Shown here: piece after piece, positions 37,621 through 49,623 of the stretch
Position numbering within the stretch: position 1 is the first letter of the stretch
Layout of the letters: each line of letters begins with the position of its first letter
Assembly: GCA_002245135.1 (NCBI GenBank)
Contig: NGBS01001168.1
Location: forward strand, 147,531 to 211,530
DNA length: 64,000 nucleotides
Direction: 5' to 3'
Origin: Proteromonas lacertae
Taxonomy: Eukaryota; Sar; Bigyra; Opalinata; Proteromonadidae
Notes under the pieces: model-generated
What the model was told of the DNA's origin: nothing
The model's database searches: none
The model's input: the letters and a program-made list of their open reading frames with translations, nothing else
Made by a program: the position numbers and the translations under genes

Positions 37621-38655
37621 ATGTTTTTAAATAATTTTTTAGAAGATCAAATTACTTATGTATATGTTGATTCACCATTTGCAGATATTTTACCTGATTT
37701 AGATGCAAGTAGCGATGCAAATAATTTTCAATATAGCCATACTCCACTATTTGTAGATTCAGGTAAGATACTTCCTGATGATTCATCCAATAGTTATAAT
37801 TCATTTATACAAAAAGATAGAAGCAAGAAGGATGAATTAAAGAATCCATTTGACGAATGTGAAAGTTTATCCGAGAGACTTGATTCAATCAGTTTAAAAT
37901 ATGATTGTATTTCATCTGGTTTACCTAATGAACACTCTTTAGAGAATAACAGTTTTGTACTAGATCCAAAATCCGAATCTTTGAGTAGTTCAGTAGAACA
38001 TGATATAAACCAACCACCATCATTACCATTATTATCAATTGATGTATCTCCACAACCTCTATCTATTTTTGACACTTCAAAAATCTCAGGAAGTATTAAA
38101 AATGAAAAATATTCATCTTTATCATGTTTATCAGATCCAAAAACTATATTGCTACAAATATACAATTCAGTATCTGTTTCAGATCAGCTTTCTGACACTT
38201 TAGATCCTCTAAAGTATGGACTAGAAGCTGATTTTGATAAAAATGCATTGAGAAGCTATCTTGTAAATGAATATAGAAAAGTGAAATGTGGTGAATGTAA
38301 TGAAGATAAATACTTGTATAATTGTTTTTGTGATAAAAAGGAGAATATATTTTTATGTGTAGAATGTGCAGCTAATAAGAATGGTGAAGACTTAGTAGGA
38401 TTATCATGGGAAGAAGAAGAAATAGGTATTATTGAAGGTTTTTGTAAATGCAAAAGATTAGCTCATTATAAACCAATATGGTCATTCTTATCAAGAGATA
38501 AACAGACAGGTAAAGGTAAAAAGAATAAACCATTTAATGAGAATGCATTAAAAATAAAGCAGCTATGTTTTTATTGTAGAAACTACAAGAGATATGAATA
38601 TCTTAAGGGGAAAAGAATAAAAGGTAAAAAGGAGAAGAAATCAACAACTAAGTAA
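37621..38655 (+). CDS. Zinc-domain family member G
   Basis: An intact single-exon gene and the best family reference. Its start ATG overlaps the element CAAGCTTAAGTTTGATG. The Ser-rich N-terminus holds LSCLSDPKTILLQIYNS, then DFDKNALRSYL, then the domain CGEC, CFCDKK, CVEC, LSWEEEE, GFCKCKRLAHYKPIWSFLSR, and LCFYCRNYKRYEYLKGKR. The tail is very basic. Members A and B are the nearest relatives, across 29 kb. Function is unknown; a nuclear, nucleic-acid-binding role would fit the composition. Confidence 0.8.
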   Translation: MFLNNFLEDQITYVYVDSPFADILPDLDASSDANNFQYSHTPLFVDSGKILPDDSSNSYNSFIQKDRSKKDELKNPFDECESLSERLDSISLKYDCISSGLPNEHSLENNSFVLDPKSESLSSSVEHDINQPPSLPLLSIDVSPQPLSIFDTSKISGSIKNEKYSSLSCLSDPKTILLQIYNSVSVSDQLSDTLDPLKYGLEADFDKNALRSYLVNEYRKVKCGECNEDKYLYNCFCDKKENIFLCVECAANKNGEDLVGLSWEEEEIGIIEGFCKCKRLAHYKPIWSFLSRDKQTGKGKKNKPFNENALKIKQLCFYCRNYKRYEYLKGKRIKGKKEKKSTTK

Positions 38656-38827
38656 TTCAGAATAATATATTATTGATTATAGATTATGCTTTTGTGGTTT
38701 TTGTTATAAACCATTAAATATTATATTTTTTGTTTATTCTTTGATTGATTAGCTCATTTTAGAGTTCTAAAAAACTAGTCGTTTTTTATATTAAAAAAGA
38801 ATTATAAATTTATTGGTAGAGAATAGA

Positions 38828-40159
38828 ATGAGTCATGCTGAGGAAGAATATTGTAGATATGAAAGTGCAAAGAAAACATGTGTGAGGTGTAATAAAGAAA
38901 TCAAAATGACAGAATTGTTTAAACTGAAAGAGATGAAATTAGGTGAAAGAGAATATAGTTATAATTATATATGTGTCAATTGTGCTAGACCCAGTGATAA
39001 ACTATGCAATTGGACAAAAAGTGATAAGCAATGTGTGAGCTGTAAAAAATATTACAGAGATTGGACATTTTTAACTCATAATAGTGATGGAACCTTTAGT
39101 AGATTTGAGAAATGTCTTTGTTGTAGATTGTTTGAAAGAATGTTTAAAAATGTTAAAGAAACGAAAGATATAGATGTAGATATAGATGTAGATGTAGGTG
39201 ATATTGCTAAAGATTCAAATAGTGGTAAAAAAATAACCAGAAGTCGTTCTAATCATAAGAGAGATAGTAATAGAACATCCTATGATGTAAATGATTTATC
39301 ATTACCAAAATTTATTCCTTCTCCTCAATCTTCTTTAGTTAATAATATTGAATCAGGAAAAGAGGATATAGATACTTTACTAAAATGTTTTCCTTTACCA
39401 TTTTCAATGAAAATGAGAATAGAAGATAGAGATGAGAGAGATGAATATAAGAAATATAAAAGATGTGAAAGAAAATGTGACAAATGTGGAAATAATAAAT
39501 CAATTTTAGATCTATATATATATGATAATAGAAAGAGTTATTGCTTAAATTGTGCAAGCGATGAAAAAAGAAGAAATAAAGAAATTGTTTTTAGCAATTG
39601 GATTTTACTTGACAATAGAGGTAAAGAATGTAGTAGGTGTAATAAAGTATATCCACTTTTTTGTTATATTCAGGATGATTACAGTGATACTGATATATGT
39701 TTGGATTGTAGAAAAAATGAAAATTTAAGATATGTGATAGAGTGTGATACTTTAAAAGAAAATGTTGATGATGGAAGTTGTAAGGATTTAACATCCATTT
39801 ATGATGATTTTAGAAAGAATAATAAAAGAATAAAATGTTGTTTATGTAATACAATTATTGATAAAGTCAGTGCATATGGATCTGTTAGAAAAGATAAACA
39901 TATTGAATATGAAAAGAAAAATAGATATTTTTGTATTGATTGTGTTGCAAGGCTTAAGCAAAAAAAAGGAAAATACTTTAAGCGAGTATTTGATGATGAA
40001 AGTGAGGAAGGACAGGAATGTAGTAAATGTAAGAGAAGATATCCACTGTGGCATTATGTTCCAGATAGAACAAAAGGTGAAATAATGATTACTGAACTTG
40101 ACAAAAGTTGTTTAGAATGTAGAAGTTCAGAAAAGCTGACAAAATACAAAGAATGGTAA
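38828..40159 (+). CDS. Zinc-domain family member H, three tandem domains
   Basis: An intact single-exon gene of about 440 residues with three copies of the family domain. Each copy has four CxxC pairs. Copy 1 has CVRC, CVNC, CVSC and CLCC. Copy 2 has CDKC, CLNC, CSRC and CLDC. Copy 3 has CCLC, CIDC, CSKC and CLEC. In each copy a Trp or Phe precedes pair 3, and an aromatic segment such as YPLWHYV follows it. This gene shows the full eight-Cys form, so the single-domain members may have lost one ligand of pair 3. TAGTCGTTT lies about 45 bp before the ATG, not the TCAAGC type of its neighbours. Confidence 0.8.
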   Translation: MSHAEEEYCRYESAKKTCVRCNKEIKMTELFKLKEMKLGEREYSYNYICVNCARPSDKLCNWTKSDKQCVSCKKYYRDWTFLTHNSDGTFSRFEKCLCCRLFERMFKNVKETKDIDVDIDVDVGDIAKDSNSGKKITRSRSNHKRDSNRTSYDVNDLSLPKFIPSPQSSLVNNIESGKEDIDTLLKCFPLPFSMKMRIEDRDERDEYKKYKRCERKCDKCGNNKSILDLYIYDNRKSYCLNCASDEKRRNKEIVFSNWILLDNRGKECSRCNKVYPLFCYIQDDYSDTDICLDCRKNENLRYVIECDTLKENVDDGSCKDLTSIYDDFRKNNKRIKCCLCNTIIDKVSAYGSVRKDKHIEYEKKNRYFCIDCVARLKQKKGKYFKRVFDDESEEGQECSKCKRRYPLWHYVPDRTKGEIMITELDKSCLECRSSEKLTKYKEW

Positions 40160-40286
40160 ATAAAAATAAATCTTGTTTATTTTTATATTATTTTGTTGTT
40201 ATTACCGATTTTAATTACTTTGAAAATGAACTTCATAGTATATTGTATTTTTTTTATTATTTAAAAATATAGTCGTTACATATATA

Positions 40287-42514
40287 ATGAAATCCTTAAT
40301 TGAGTAAGAATTATAAAATATTATTGTTATAGAATATTCGAAGAATTAAACAGTGATAATAAATTTGATGGATCAATAGTTTATTTGGATAAAAGAGCAA
40401 GTGAAGTATATACTTCGTTAATTTTAACTTAGATTATTGATAAAATAGGTGGTATGAAGTATTTATTGTCATTGGGAATAAGAAATTGTCTGTCAATTGA
40501 GAATTGTGTAAAACCTCTAGATCCTTTGTTGAGTATATTTGAGTACATGCACGTATAACATTTGCGTATATTACAACTTACATAGCATCCATATTCAGAT
40601 CCATCAGCAGTGTCTTTAAATGCTGTAGTTGTTTTATGCAACCCTCCAACTGAATTTGAGTGGTTGAAGTCAATAACTCCATTCTATCAAACTATTTATA
40701 TTTATACTTCATCTTTACCTGAATTAATTGATTGGAATGTAATTTTACCATCAATTAATAGTAATGACAGTAATTGTAGAATAGTTACACATTATTTCCC
40801 ATTCTCTATGATTCCATTGAATGTAAATGAAGCACTATCCACAATAACACCATCCTTGTCTTATTTTATACTAACTCATTCTCATTCAAATGAATTATTC
40901 CCCTTAAGTCTTCATAATATCAATAACTGCTTATATAGTCGTAGTTATGAATCATTTAATGATATTAAGTGGGATATTTTACCATTTGAAATACAAAAAT
41001 CAATAAGTGAATGTTCTGTTTCCTTACTACTATTTTTATATGAAAATGGATATGAAATAAATAATGTTAATATTTATACAATTGGGTATATATATATATA
41101 TATATATTAATAATAAAATTATAGACATACATCTGAACTAATAGGTGATAAAATATTACAAATTCATAATGTATATTTATATATTTATATATATAGTCTC
41201 AAAGCCATAATATTTCTCAATCAACTGTTAAACAACCAGTAACACTATTAATAGTTGATAATACTATTGATTTAAATAGTGAATTAGATTTCAATGATAC
41301 TGGATTAGATATATTAATGAATGGTAATATAAATGATTTATATAATCTACCATTATTGTTATTAAACAGTAGTGAAATAATGAATCGTTTAATAAATGAT
41401 TTAAATGAAATGTATAAAAAATCTAATAATAATATATCATTTGAAAAATTATCAAGTGAAGGTAATAATTATAGTTATGAGATACTAAATGAATTATATA
41501 ATTCTATTGATAGAAATAATCCAATAGTTTTCAGTCAAACCAGATATTATGATGATATAGGTAAGATAATCGTATATATACATATATATATATATATATT
41601 AATAATGATAAATAGCCTTTATTAAATCCAAACAATAATAATATAACAAATATTCAGTTTTACAAATCAACTAATAAGATATTTCAGCAAGTATAATATA
41701 TACTATTGTTTTATTATTTTATTAGACTTTATTATTGAATGAAGATATATCTGAACAACTATTACTGTTAATAAAAGAGCATAAATTCAGCTTAAATATA
41801 TTATTAAGATATTTCATATCTATATTATATCTACTACCTCCAAATTTCAAAAATACTTCTAAATATAATGAAATAATAACAAATTTAACAAAATTGATAT
41901 GTAAATGTAATGAACAAGAATTAAAAGAATGTGGTTTTGGTGATGATTTGATAACTCAAATAAAATTAGAAAAAGCATCATCCTCATTAGTAGAAACAAT
42001 AAAAGATGAATTGAGAGATGTTATAAACCCAATACTAGATATGATTGATAGCATATACAACTGGAAATCATTAATTAATGAATCAAATGAATATAATTCT
42101 TGTGTATAAAAAATGAATAATATTATAATCATTATTATATAGTTATTAATGTTAGTTAGACATTATTTATCTGAAATGTCTTTTAAAGATATCAGTTTTG
42201 TAAAGTGTTTAGGTGATTCTGGTTCAATAGTTAAATCATCAATGAAAGTATAATCTAAATATAATTGATTATAGCTATTATCATCTTTTGGATTATTTGG
42301 TAGTGGAAGTTCAAGTAGTCCAGATGTTAATGATTCAATCCATAATAAACCATTAATCGTTTATAAAGTAGGAGGATTAAACTCAAATGATTTATTACTC
42401 AGTAAAAATCTATCAAATGAAATAAAAAGCAGTAATATACCAGTTATGTTTGGAAGTTCAACAATTACTACTGGAGATATTGTAATGAAACAGATAATGA
42501 AAGAATATGAATAA
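40287..42514 (+). CDS. Sec1/Munc18 family protein, SCFD2-like
   Basis: Short exons join into an SM-protein-like chain: SIVYLDKRASEIIDKIGG, then SAVSLNAVVVLCNPPTEFEW, then VTLLIVDNTIDLNSE, then the C-terminal strand PLIVYKVGGLNSNDLLL followed by IPVMFGSSTITTGDIV. The last piece matches the C-terminal core of the Sec1 fold. The overall order fits the divergent SCFD2 branch better than classical Sec1, Sly1 or Vps33. SM proteins clasp SNARE bundles in membrane fusion, but SCFD2 itself is poorly known. At least eight introns of 27-45 nt occur. ATAGTCGTTA lies about 12 bp before the ATG. Confidence 0.6.
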
Positions 42515-42578
42515 CATAGAATATAATTATATTTTTAAAAAATAATAGTTACATATATATTATTAATTTTGTATTTAA

Positions 42579-43541
42579 TTATAACTTCTCATAATCTGTC
42601 TTTACTGTAACACCACTTTCAGCTGCTGTTGTGTAAATTGATTTATCTAAACGAAGATTCTTCACTTTAATCCATACAACAATTCTATTTTAATATAATA
42701 ACAATAGATAAATACATCAACACAAAGATAAGAATTTCAAATATGAATAACACTAACAACACATATTCTGTAGCTCCCATATTGGTTGTTTCATTACCAC
42801 GATAACTACAATCTTTACCAAAATATCCTTCATTACAATAACAATGAGATCTTTTAGAATCACTATCATAATGACAAGATCCTTGATTTCCACATAAATG
42901 TCTGTTACTAACACCACAACTTAATGGACATGAGAAGATTGTGTTAATGAACATGTCATATTCACAATCATTCTCCACAACAGCTACATCGTGAGAAACA
43001 ACGTAATTATCAGTACATCGAACGTGTATAATCAATTTTCTTGGACGACCACAATATTCATCATCACCATAATGAATAACTTGTACACCTTTTGATGGAT
43101 CAGAAGCATCTTCAAAGGCAAACTGGGCTTTATTCCAATCATAGCCCAATCTTATACATCTTGCACCATATCTCTGAATAGCAGGAGATTCTTCAAATGT
43201 ACCAGAAGCATCTTCACAAGTAGCATCTGGAGCTTTTGTGATATTGGCACAAAAATTCACATAGTACTCAACATCAAAATCTGATCTAGAATCGATAAAA
43301 CGATATCTGCAGAAAAATAAAAAATAAATTTGCATACGATGATGAAGTCATCATAGGTGATAAATCATATTCACCAACTGTGCCATATGTATCATTACTA
43401 AGAGTAAACTTGCCTATAGTCAATAATTAATAAAATGTGATACAATGAGAAGCTAAACTGAAAGACACATTTAATGTGATAAACTATGAATATAATAGAT
43501 AGGAATTACCATACAACAGCTATTAATGCTATATATTTCAT
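42579..43541 (-). CDS. MRH-domain and EGF-domain membrane receptor (mannose-6-phosphate receptor-like)
   Basis: Exons 43541-43510, 43457-43444, 43413-43338, 43306-42716 and 42684-42579 join to exactly 273 codons. The start MKYIALIAVVCLASHC is a signal peptide. The lumenal part has an MRH fold pattern: YYVNFCANI, then CIRLGYDWNKAQF, then YGDDEYCGRPRKLIIHVRC, then NDCEYDMFINTIFSC. An EGF-like module follows (CGNQGSCHYD, CYCNEGYFGKDC), then one membrane helix and a short tail ending TDYEKL. MRH domains bind mannose-6-phosphate or high-mannose glycans. A role in lysosomal sorting or glycoprotein quality control is inferred. Confidence 0.7.
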
Positions 43542-43997
43542 GAAAGATATGAATGAAAGAAAAGCAAACTTAAGCCTAAGTCTTTGAAAGTATTGAATTA
43601 CTATTTGAACATGCCTCATCACAATCTTATTTAATTATCATCATAAAGGGGTTAATTATACGAGATTTGACTAGATACTGTTATAATTTTGATATATATG
43701 CTAATCAAAAAAGCATGATGTAGAATAGTGGTGATGCTTGAGGTACTTTTTCAAGTTTTCTATGTTTTATTTCATAATTGACTTATTTAGAGTTATTATG
43801 TGCCATGATTATTTTTTGTACTAAAAATATTGAGTTGTGATTTATAATTTGTTTGACTTTAGTATTTTTGTTAGTTTTTAATGCAGCTGAAATAAATCAT
43901 GTAATAGTTATTAAAATATATTACATTTATAAAATATCTGTGATGTTATATTCAACCTCAAACTTATTTCTGAGGCTTGATAAACAGAAATTTTTAA
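43542..43997. promoter_or_regulatory. Divergent intergenic region between the MRH receptor and CK2 beta
   Basis: About 450 bp without a reading frame. GGCTTGATAAAC ends about 15 bp before the CK2 beta ATG. A weaker relative, TAGGCTTAAG on the minus strand near 43570, precedes the receptor. Nothing else was recognised. Confidence 0.45.
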
Positions 43998-44722
43998 ATG
44001 ATGGATGAAGAGACAGAATCTTCCTCATCGTATTGAATAATATATCTGTTATGTAGTGATTATGACGAAGAAGAGACTTGGATATCTAAATTCTGTAGTC
44101 AACCAGGAAATCAAATATTTTGTGAAGTATAAGGTTATATATATCTAATAAACTCTAGGTTGATGAAGAATTTATATCAGATTCTTTTAATCTTTGCGGT
44201 TTAGATAGTATAGTAAAACATTATTCTGATTGTCGAAATATAATACTGAATAAACTCTCCTCAGAGTTTCCTACTCAGAGTGAGACATCTAAATATCATA
44301 GAGCTTCCTGTTTGCTTTATGGACTTATTCACGCTAGATATATTATAACACCAGAAGGATTAGAGGATATGGTATTTTTTTTATTATTTTATGATTTAAT
44401 GTAGCATGATAAATTTATTCATGGTGATTTTGGAAGTTGTCCTCGTGTTTTATGTAATGGAGTTCATTTATTACCAACAGCTACTACAGATGTACCTTGT
44501 GTTGATACAGTTAAATTGTATTGTCCAAGTTGTAATGATATATACGAACCAGAAGAAGATTTTTCTATTGATGGTGCATTTTTCGGAACTACGTTTGCTC
44601 AATTATTTTATTTAACATATCCAGATATTGGAAGTGCACAAATACGTCAATATGAACCTAAAATATTTGGATTTAGAATTAGTAATGCCAGTTCTTATTA
44701 CAAAAAATCATCACCTAAATAG
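43998..44722 (+). CDS. CK2B: Casein kinase II regulatory (beta) subunit
   Basis: Exons 43998-44029, 44057-44126, 44159-44371 and 44405-44722 sum to 211 codons, giving 210 residues, close to the usual ~215. An acidic N-terminus precedes TWISKFCSQPGNQIFCEVDE. The LIHARYIITPEGLEDM segment follows, then the zinc-binding core FGSCPRVLC and VKLYCPSCNDIY, and finally GAFFGTTFAQLFYLTYPD, YEPKIFGFRIS. CK2 beta dimerises through the zinc ribbon and docks two catalytic subunits. GGCTTGATAAAC lies just upstream. Introns are 27, 32 and 33 nt. Confidence 0.95.
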
Positions 44723-44828
44723 TTAAGTTATAGTTATGTCTTGTATTATTGTTTTTTATTTCAGTTTATATGGTTTGAAATGCCTATTAAACAATTATTT
44801 AGAGTAAAAAAATAAAGAATTATTTCAA

Positions 44829-45390
44829 TTACTTCTGTGGTACTGAACCAGCTGCTGCTGCTTGTTGTTGTTTTTGAATTTCCATTTTTCTTTCTAAAAC
44901 CATTGCAACTGTTTCAATATTCTGTTGATTTGTATCAATAATTTGTTCTACTTTATCAGCATTTCCATGTACATAATCATACTTTCTTTTAATAAAATCT
45001 TTAGCATCATCTAGTGATTTCTCAACAAAATATCCTGTTCCAATATCCACTAAAATCTTTTCATTATTTGATATTTTACCTGGTACATATAATGACTGTG
45101 TGAGTGGTATTAAAATTGGATTACCTAATAAATGATATTTTTAATTCATATATACCAAGTGACTTTTCATTGATGTACTCTAATGAATAACTAGATTCCT
45201 TAAGACGAGCTTGAGCCAATCTTAATGCTCTTAAATTGTCAGATAGAGATTCATTATCCTAAGATATATCTAATTCAGTAATACTCTTGTTAATTGAGCT
45301 CCTACTGAATTCAATTGCTCTATATTTAATTGTGCAATATCTACATTTTGTTGACCACCTATATAATTATAATTGATCAAATGTACTCAT
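44829..45390 (-). CDS. PFDN5: Prefoldin subunit 5
   Basis: The first intron (28 nt) begins after ATG A, giving MSGQQNVDIAQLNIEQLNSV. The following exons give an N-terminal helix (LRALRLAQARLKESSYSLEY), the beta-hairpin region LIPLTQSLYVPGKISN, and the family signature VDIGTGYFVEKSLDDAKDF, then a C-terminal coiled helix with a Gln/Ala-rich end. Prefoldin is a hexameric jellyfish-shaped co-chaperone that hands actin and tubulin to CCT; subunit 5 is an alpha-type subunit. GAAACGGATA lies upstream of the ATG, a relative of the AAACGACTA motif. Confidence 0.9.
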
Positions 45391-45488
45391 ATTAATTTTC
45401 AATTTAAAAATCAAAACAATTCAAAAATAATATCCGTTTCTTAACTCATTTTTTAAAAAAACAACCAATACACACAGTATTATATATT

Positions 45489-47864
45489 TTACTTTCTTGT
45501 TTTTAATATTTTATCTTGGTATGCTTTCTCTTGGTCTATTTTCTTCTTCAATTCTAATGCTTCTTTCTGTAATTGAATTATTTTGTTTTCTGTCTCTTCA
45601 AGTTTCATACAAGTTTCTGGATCTATTTCATTATATACTTTCTGCTCAAATAGGTTTAATTTAAGTCTAGCTTGATCTCTATATTGGTAATCAATATCAT
45701 CAAATTGATTTTCTGTTTCTTTCAAAGAACTCAATAGTGAATCTACTGATTGATGATATAATTCATCTACTCTTACATTATAATCCGTTTTTTCTGGATA
45801 TGATAACTTATTTGATATTACTAATACATAACGGGGAATTATGTTATGTGATTTTGGTAAACACATAAATAACTCATTTCCTTTATCACTACTTGTTTTT
45901 ACTGCCTTTTGATTGGATGTGCAAATAGCACTAAGAGATTGTAAATCACAATTGGAGGGTGGAGTTAAATATATTTCAGTAGCTATTTGACAAATTAATA
46001 TTAGTAAGAAATCTGGATTTTTACTATCTAAATTACCATTCACACTGTTAGTGTTAATACTATCTGTAGAATTATTATTTTTATTTATATTATTATCATC
46101 AGTATTAGTATTGTTGGTAGTTTGTGTTGTAGATGAAGCTACAGCTGTTTTTTCATCAAAAGATCGATTATTCAATGCTGCAGCTGCAGCTGATGCTGCT
46201 GTTGTAGTTGGTGGTGGAGATGGTATTGGAGATGATGGTGAATTTGTCATTGGAGGACTATTACTATTACTATTAGAATAAGTATTCTGTTTATTATTAT
46301 TAGTAATATAATTATTAATATATGGAGTAATAACTTTCTTTGGATTTGTATAACATATTATCTTATGTTCGTATTGAGGAATTAAATCATTTTCTATTAG
46401 TGTTTGTAACATATCCATAGATGAGACATAATAATAATATAACTTTGAATTAGTGTTAAATGGATAATCACTATGTGGATAACCTAACGAATATATATCA
46501 AATATTTCATAATTGAATGGTGTTTTAGGATTTGAATATGTATACCATTGTCTTGTAATATATTCATATATCATATTTGTTGATAATATATGTTCATAAG
46601 ATACAGATTTTATATTGGTTAATATATTACACTATAAAATAATAATAATATAAAATTAATACAATATTTTGATTTATAGTTGTTAATTCATAACATAATT
46701 TAAATAATCTCTGTTCTTTATGGTATAAACTTTGAACAGATTGTATTATTGAATCATATCGATTTGTAACATTATTACTGAGATTCTTTAAAGTTTCTTT
46801 AAATGTGTCTGTACAAGTTTGTAATATCTGATTTTGTCTTCTATATTCTTTATCTATTTCTTCTCTTCCTTGACGAATTATTGTTTCTAATTCACAGAAA
46901 GAAGTCATCATTTGTGATTGGATAATTTCATTTTCATCTTTTAATTGAACTCTCTGATTCTCTATATGTCTCAATGTTGCTTCTCTCTTACTATATATTG
47001 AATCAATTTTTGAATTTAAATTACCAAGCTAAATACAATACAATATATATATATATAATAAATACTTTTATTTTATAATCATCACTAGTTGCTTGTTTCT
47101 TTCTTTCAGATATTTCTTTATCATCTAATAACATTATATTCTTTAAGTTTTTAATTATAAATTCTTCATAACCATCATTCTCTACAACTGAACATTTACC
47201 AAATGTTGGCTCATTTAGTGATAAAACTTTTAAACTATTCAATTTATTCAAATTATATAGTGATTCGAATGTTAATAAAGGATTATTAGCTAAATATAAT
47301 TCTTCTAGATTCTGTAGATTATCCATATTCTTTATAGAGGAGATTTGGTTTGATTGTAACTATTATTAAGAATAAAAATAATAATAGCAATATATATACA
47401 GCAACTACTCTTAATTGCGATAATGAGTTCAAATTATCTATCTTTTGAATTGAATTCCTTGATAACCATAAAACTTCTAGATATGGACATTGGGAAAAAT
47501 CTGGAATCACAAGCAAATTACAGTTTATGAAGTATAATTCCTTTAATGCTCTCATAAAGCAAAATGAAACTGATTTTAAAGGTTGGTCCATTATTTTTAA
47601 TACTCTTAATGTTTTTGAAATCTGTCCCAGTGGTTCTATTGTTTCTAAACAGTTATTAATTAAACATAATGTCTCTAAACATGATGGTAATGTTAGAGAA
47701 TTCAGCAAATTGATCTAATACCAACTATAAAACATTAAACATACTGGTGAGAAAATCAATTCTAGATCTTTTATATGTGACATATCCACAGTTCCAGTCA
47801 CTTCCATCAGCATTTCCTTTGTAAGTGTATAAGTGTGGCTTTTACGGCTTTCCTCTTCCTCCAT
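45489..47864 (-). CDS. LRR plus coiled-coil protein, LRRC9-like
   Basis: The start is the ATG at 47864. An SDS22-like LRR block covers the N-terminal half: LETLCLINNCLETIEPLGQ, LEVLWLSRNSIQKIDNLNSL, LQSNQISSIKNMDNLQNLEE. A cap follows (LKNIMLLDDKEISERKKQA), then a coiled coil. A module with RQWYTYSNPKTPFNYEIFD, LYYYYVSSMDMLQTLIENDL and a long Asn/Ser/Ala-rich insert comes next, before a final coiled coil. The order LRR, cap, coiled coil and this module resembles LRRC9, a cilium-linked protein, but the match is by eye. Introns occur near 47.72, 47.38, 47.05 and 46.65 kb. Only 69 bp separate it from the UFD1 ATG. Confidence 0.6.
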
Positions 47865-47933
47865 AACGCTAATTTTAAAAATTGGGTGTTTGAAAAAGTT
47901 TTCGTGTATTTCTGTGTAAGTTAGTTATTCAAA

Positions 47934-49587
47934 ATGCCTTGGACATATAATTGTTATAATATAGAATATAAGAAAGCAGATCCATCTGTGTTGTATGGAG
48001 ATAAAATTATAATGCCAACTTCGATTTTAGAAGAAATATTTAATGATGAAGGAATAGCTTCTCCATATATGTTTAAAATTGAAAGAAGAGGAATTGCATC
48101 ATCACAATATTGTGGAGTTCTAGAATTTACAGAAGAGAAATCTGTATTTATGCCAGAAGTATATATTGTGTTGCTATTGAATAGTGGATGATGAAAAATT
48201 TACAGGTAAGCAATGGAGGACAAGTTACATTAACCATCCAAAAGAATATTCAAAAAGTAAGCTTTCTTCTTCATTTGATATAGGGAAAACAATTAAAATT
48301 AAAACCATCATCAATGGCATTTCTTGATGTTGCACAAGAGCTTGGTGTACAAGTATATTTAAGATGTTTAATCTAATCATTTTTAGCATTTCCTTGAGAA
48401 TCTGTTGAGAACATATACAATATTGAGTACAGGTGAAAAAATATCTGTATATTTCAACAATGAAGTGTATGAATTAACTGTAACTGAGCTTAAACCCAAT
48501 AAAGTGTGTTCAATTGTAGATACAGATATTGAAGTGATATTTGATGAACCACAGGATGTAGTAAGACCACGAAGTAAAGATAGAAGAAGAAATAGTGTAG
48601 AAGATTCTAAACTAAGTGGTATTATTCTATATATATTATTCTATATCATCTTTCTAGAATCAATAAAATTTGATGAATCAAAAACAGATGAATTGTCTTC
48701 AACTATATTATCAAATGGAGTAGTAACTCATGGAACAGCGTCATTGCATAAACCACTTAATAAATTCCAACAGAAAAAATTAGAACAAGTATTTAACAGT
48801 AAAGGATATAAATTAAATGATGATAATATTCAAGTTCATCCATCAATATCACCAATAACTACTTCTGAAGAGTATTATAGTATTAATATATATATATGTA
48901 GAGATAGAAAATGTAATGAAAATGATAACAGATTAAATAACAATACAGATTCTGCAGATTCGATACAATGTAAATATTGTTTAGCTTATATACCTAAGTC
49001 ATCATTTGATTTACATGATTTACATTGTCAAAGAAATAAAAAGTATTAAATTATATATATATATATATTTAATTAATATTAGAATGCATCGTAAAATATG
49101 TGAAAAATGTCATGAACCTGTATTAATTGAAGGTTTTGATAAGAATCACATACATTGTGATGATTGTGGCAAAGTATGTACAATTGATACTATTAATGAA
49201 CATATTAACAATGAACATTCGCCAGTTGTATGTAATTATTGTATATATATTATTAATATAGAGATGTGAATGTGGTAAAAGTATTCCTCAAGCTGAGTAT
49301 AATAAACATATATTACATGAATGTCCAAAGAGAAAGGAAATCTGTCCATATTGTCAACTGCCTGTAGAGATGGAGAAATGGTCTGAACATATAGAAATAT
49401 GTGGTAGTAGAACTGAGAAATGTGGTTTTTGTAATGAATATATTAAATTAATGGATATGGAAGAACATATTAATTCAGGTTGCAAATATGCTGTAAAACC
49501 CAAACCAATTCATGATGAATTCTATCAAAGAGAACAAGAAATAGATAGAGATAGTGATTATTTCAACATGATCAGTCATATTTCTAG

Positions 49588-49623
<36 letters not shown>

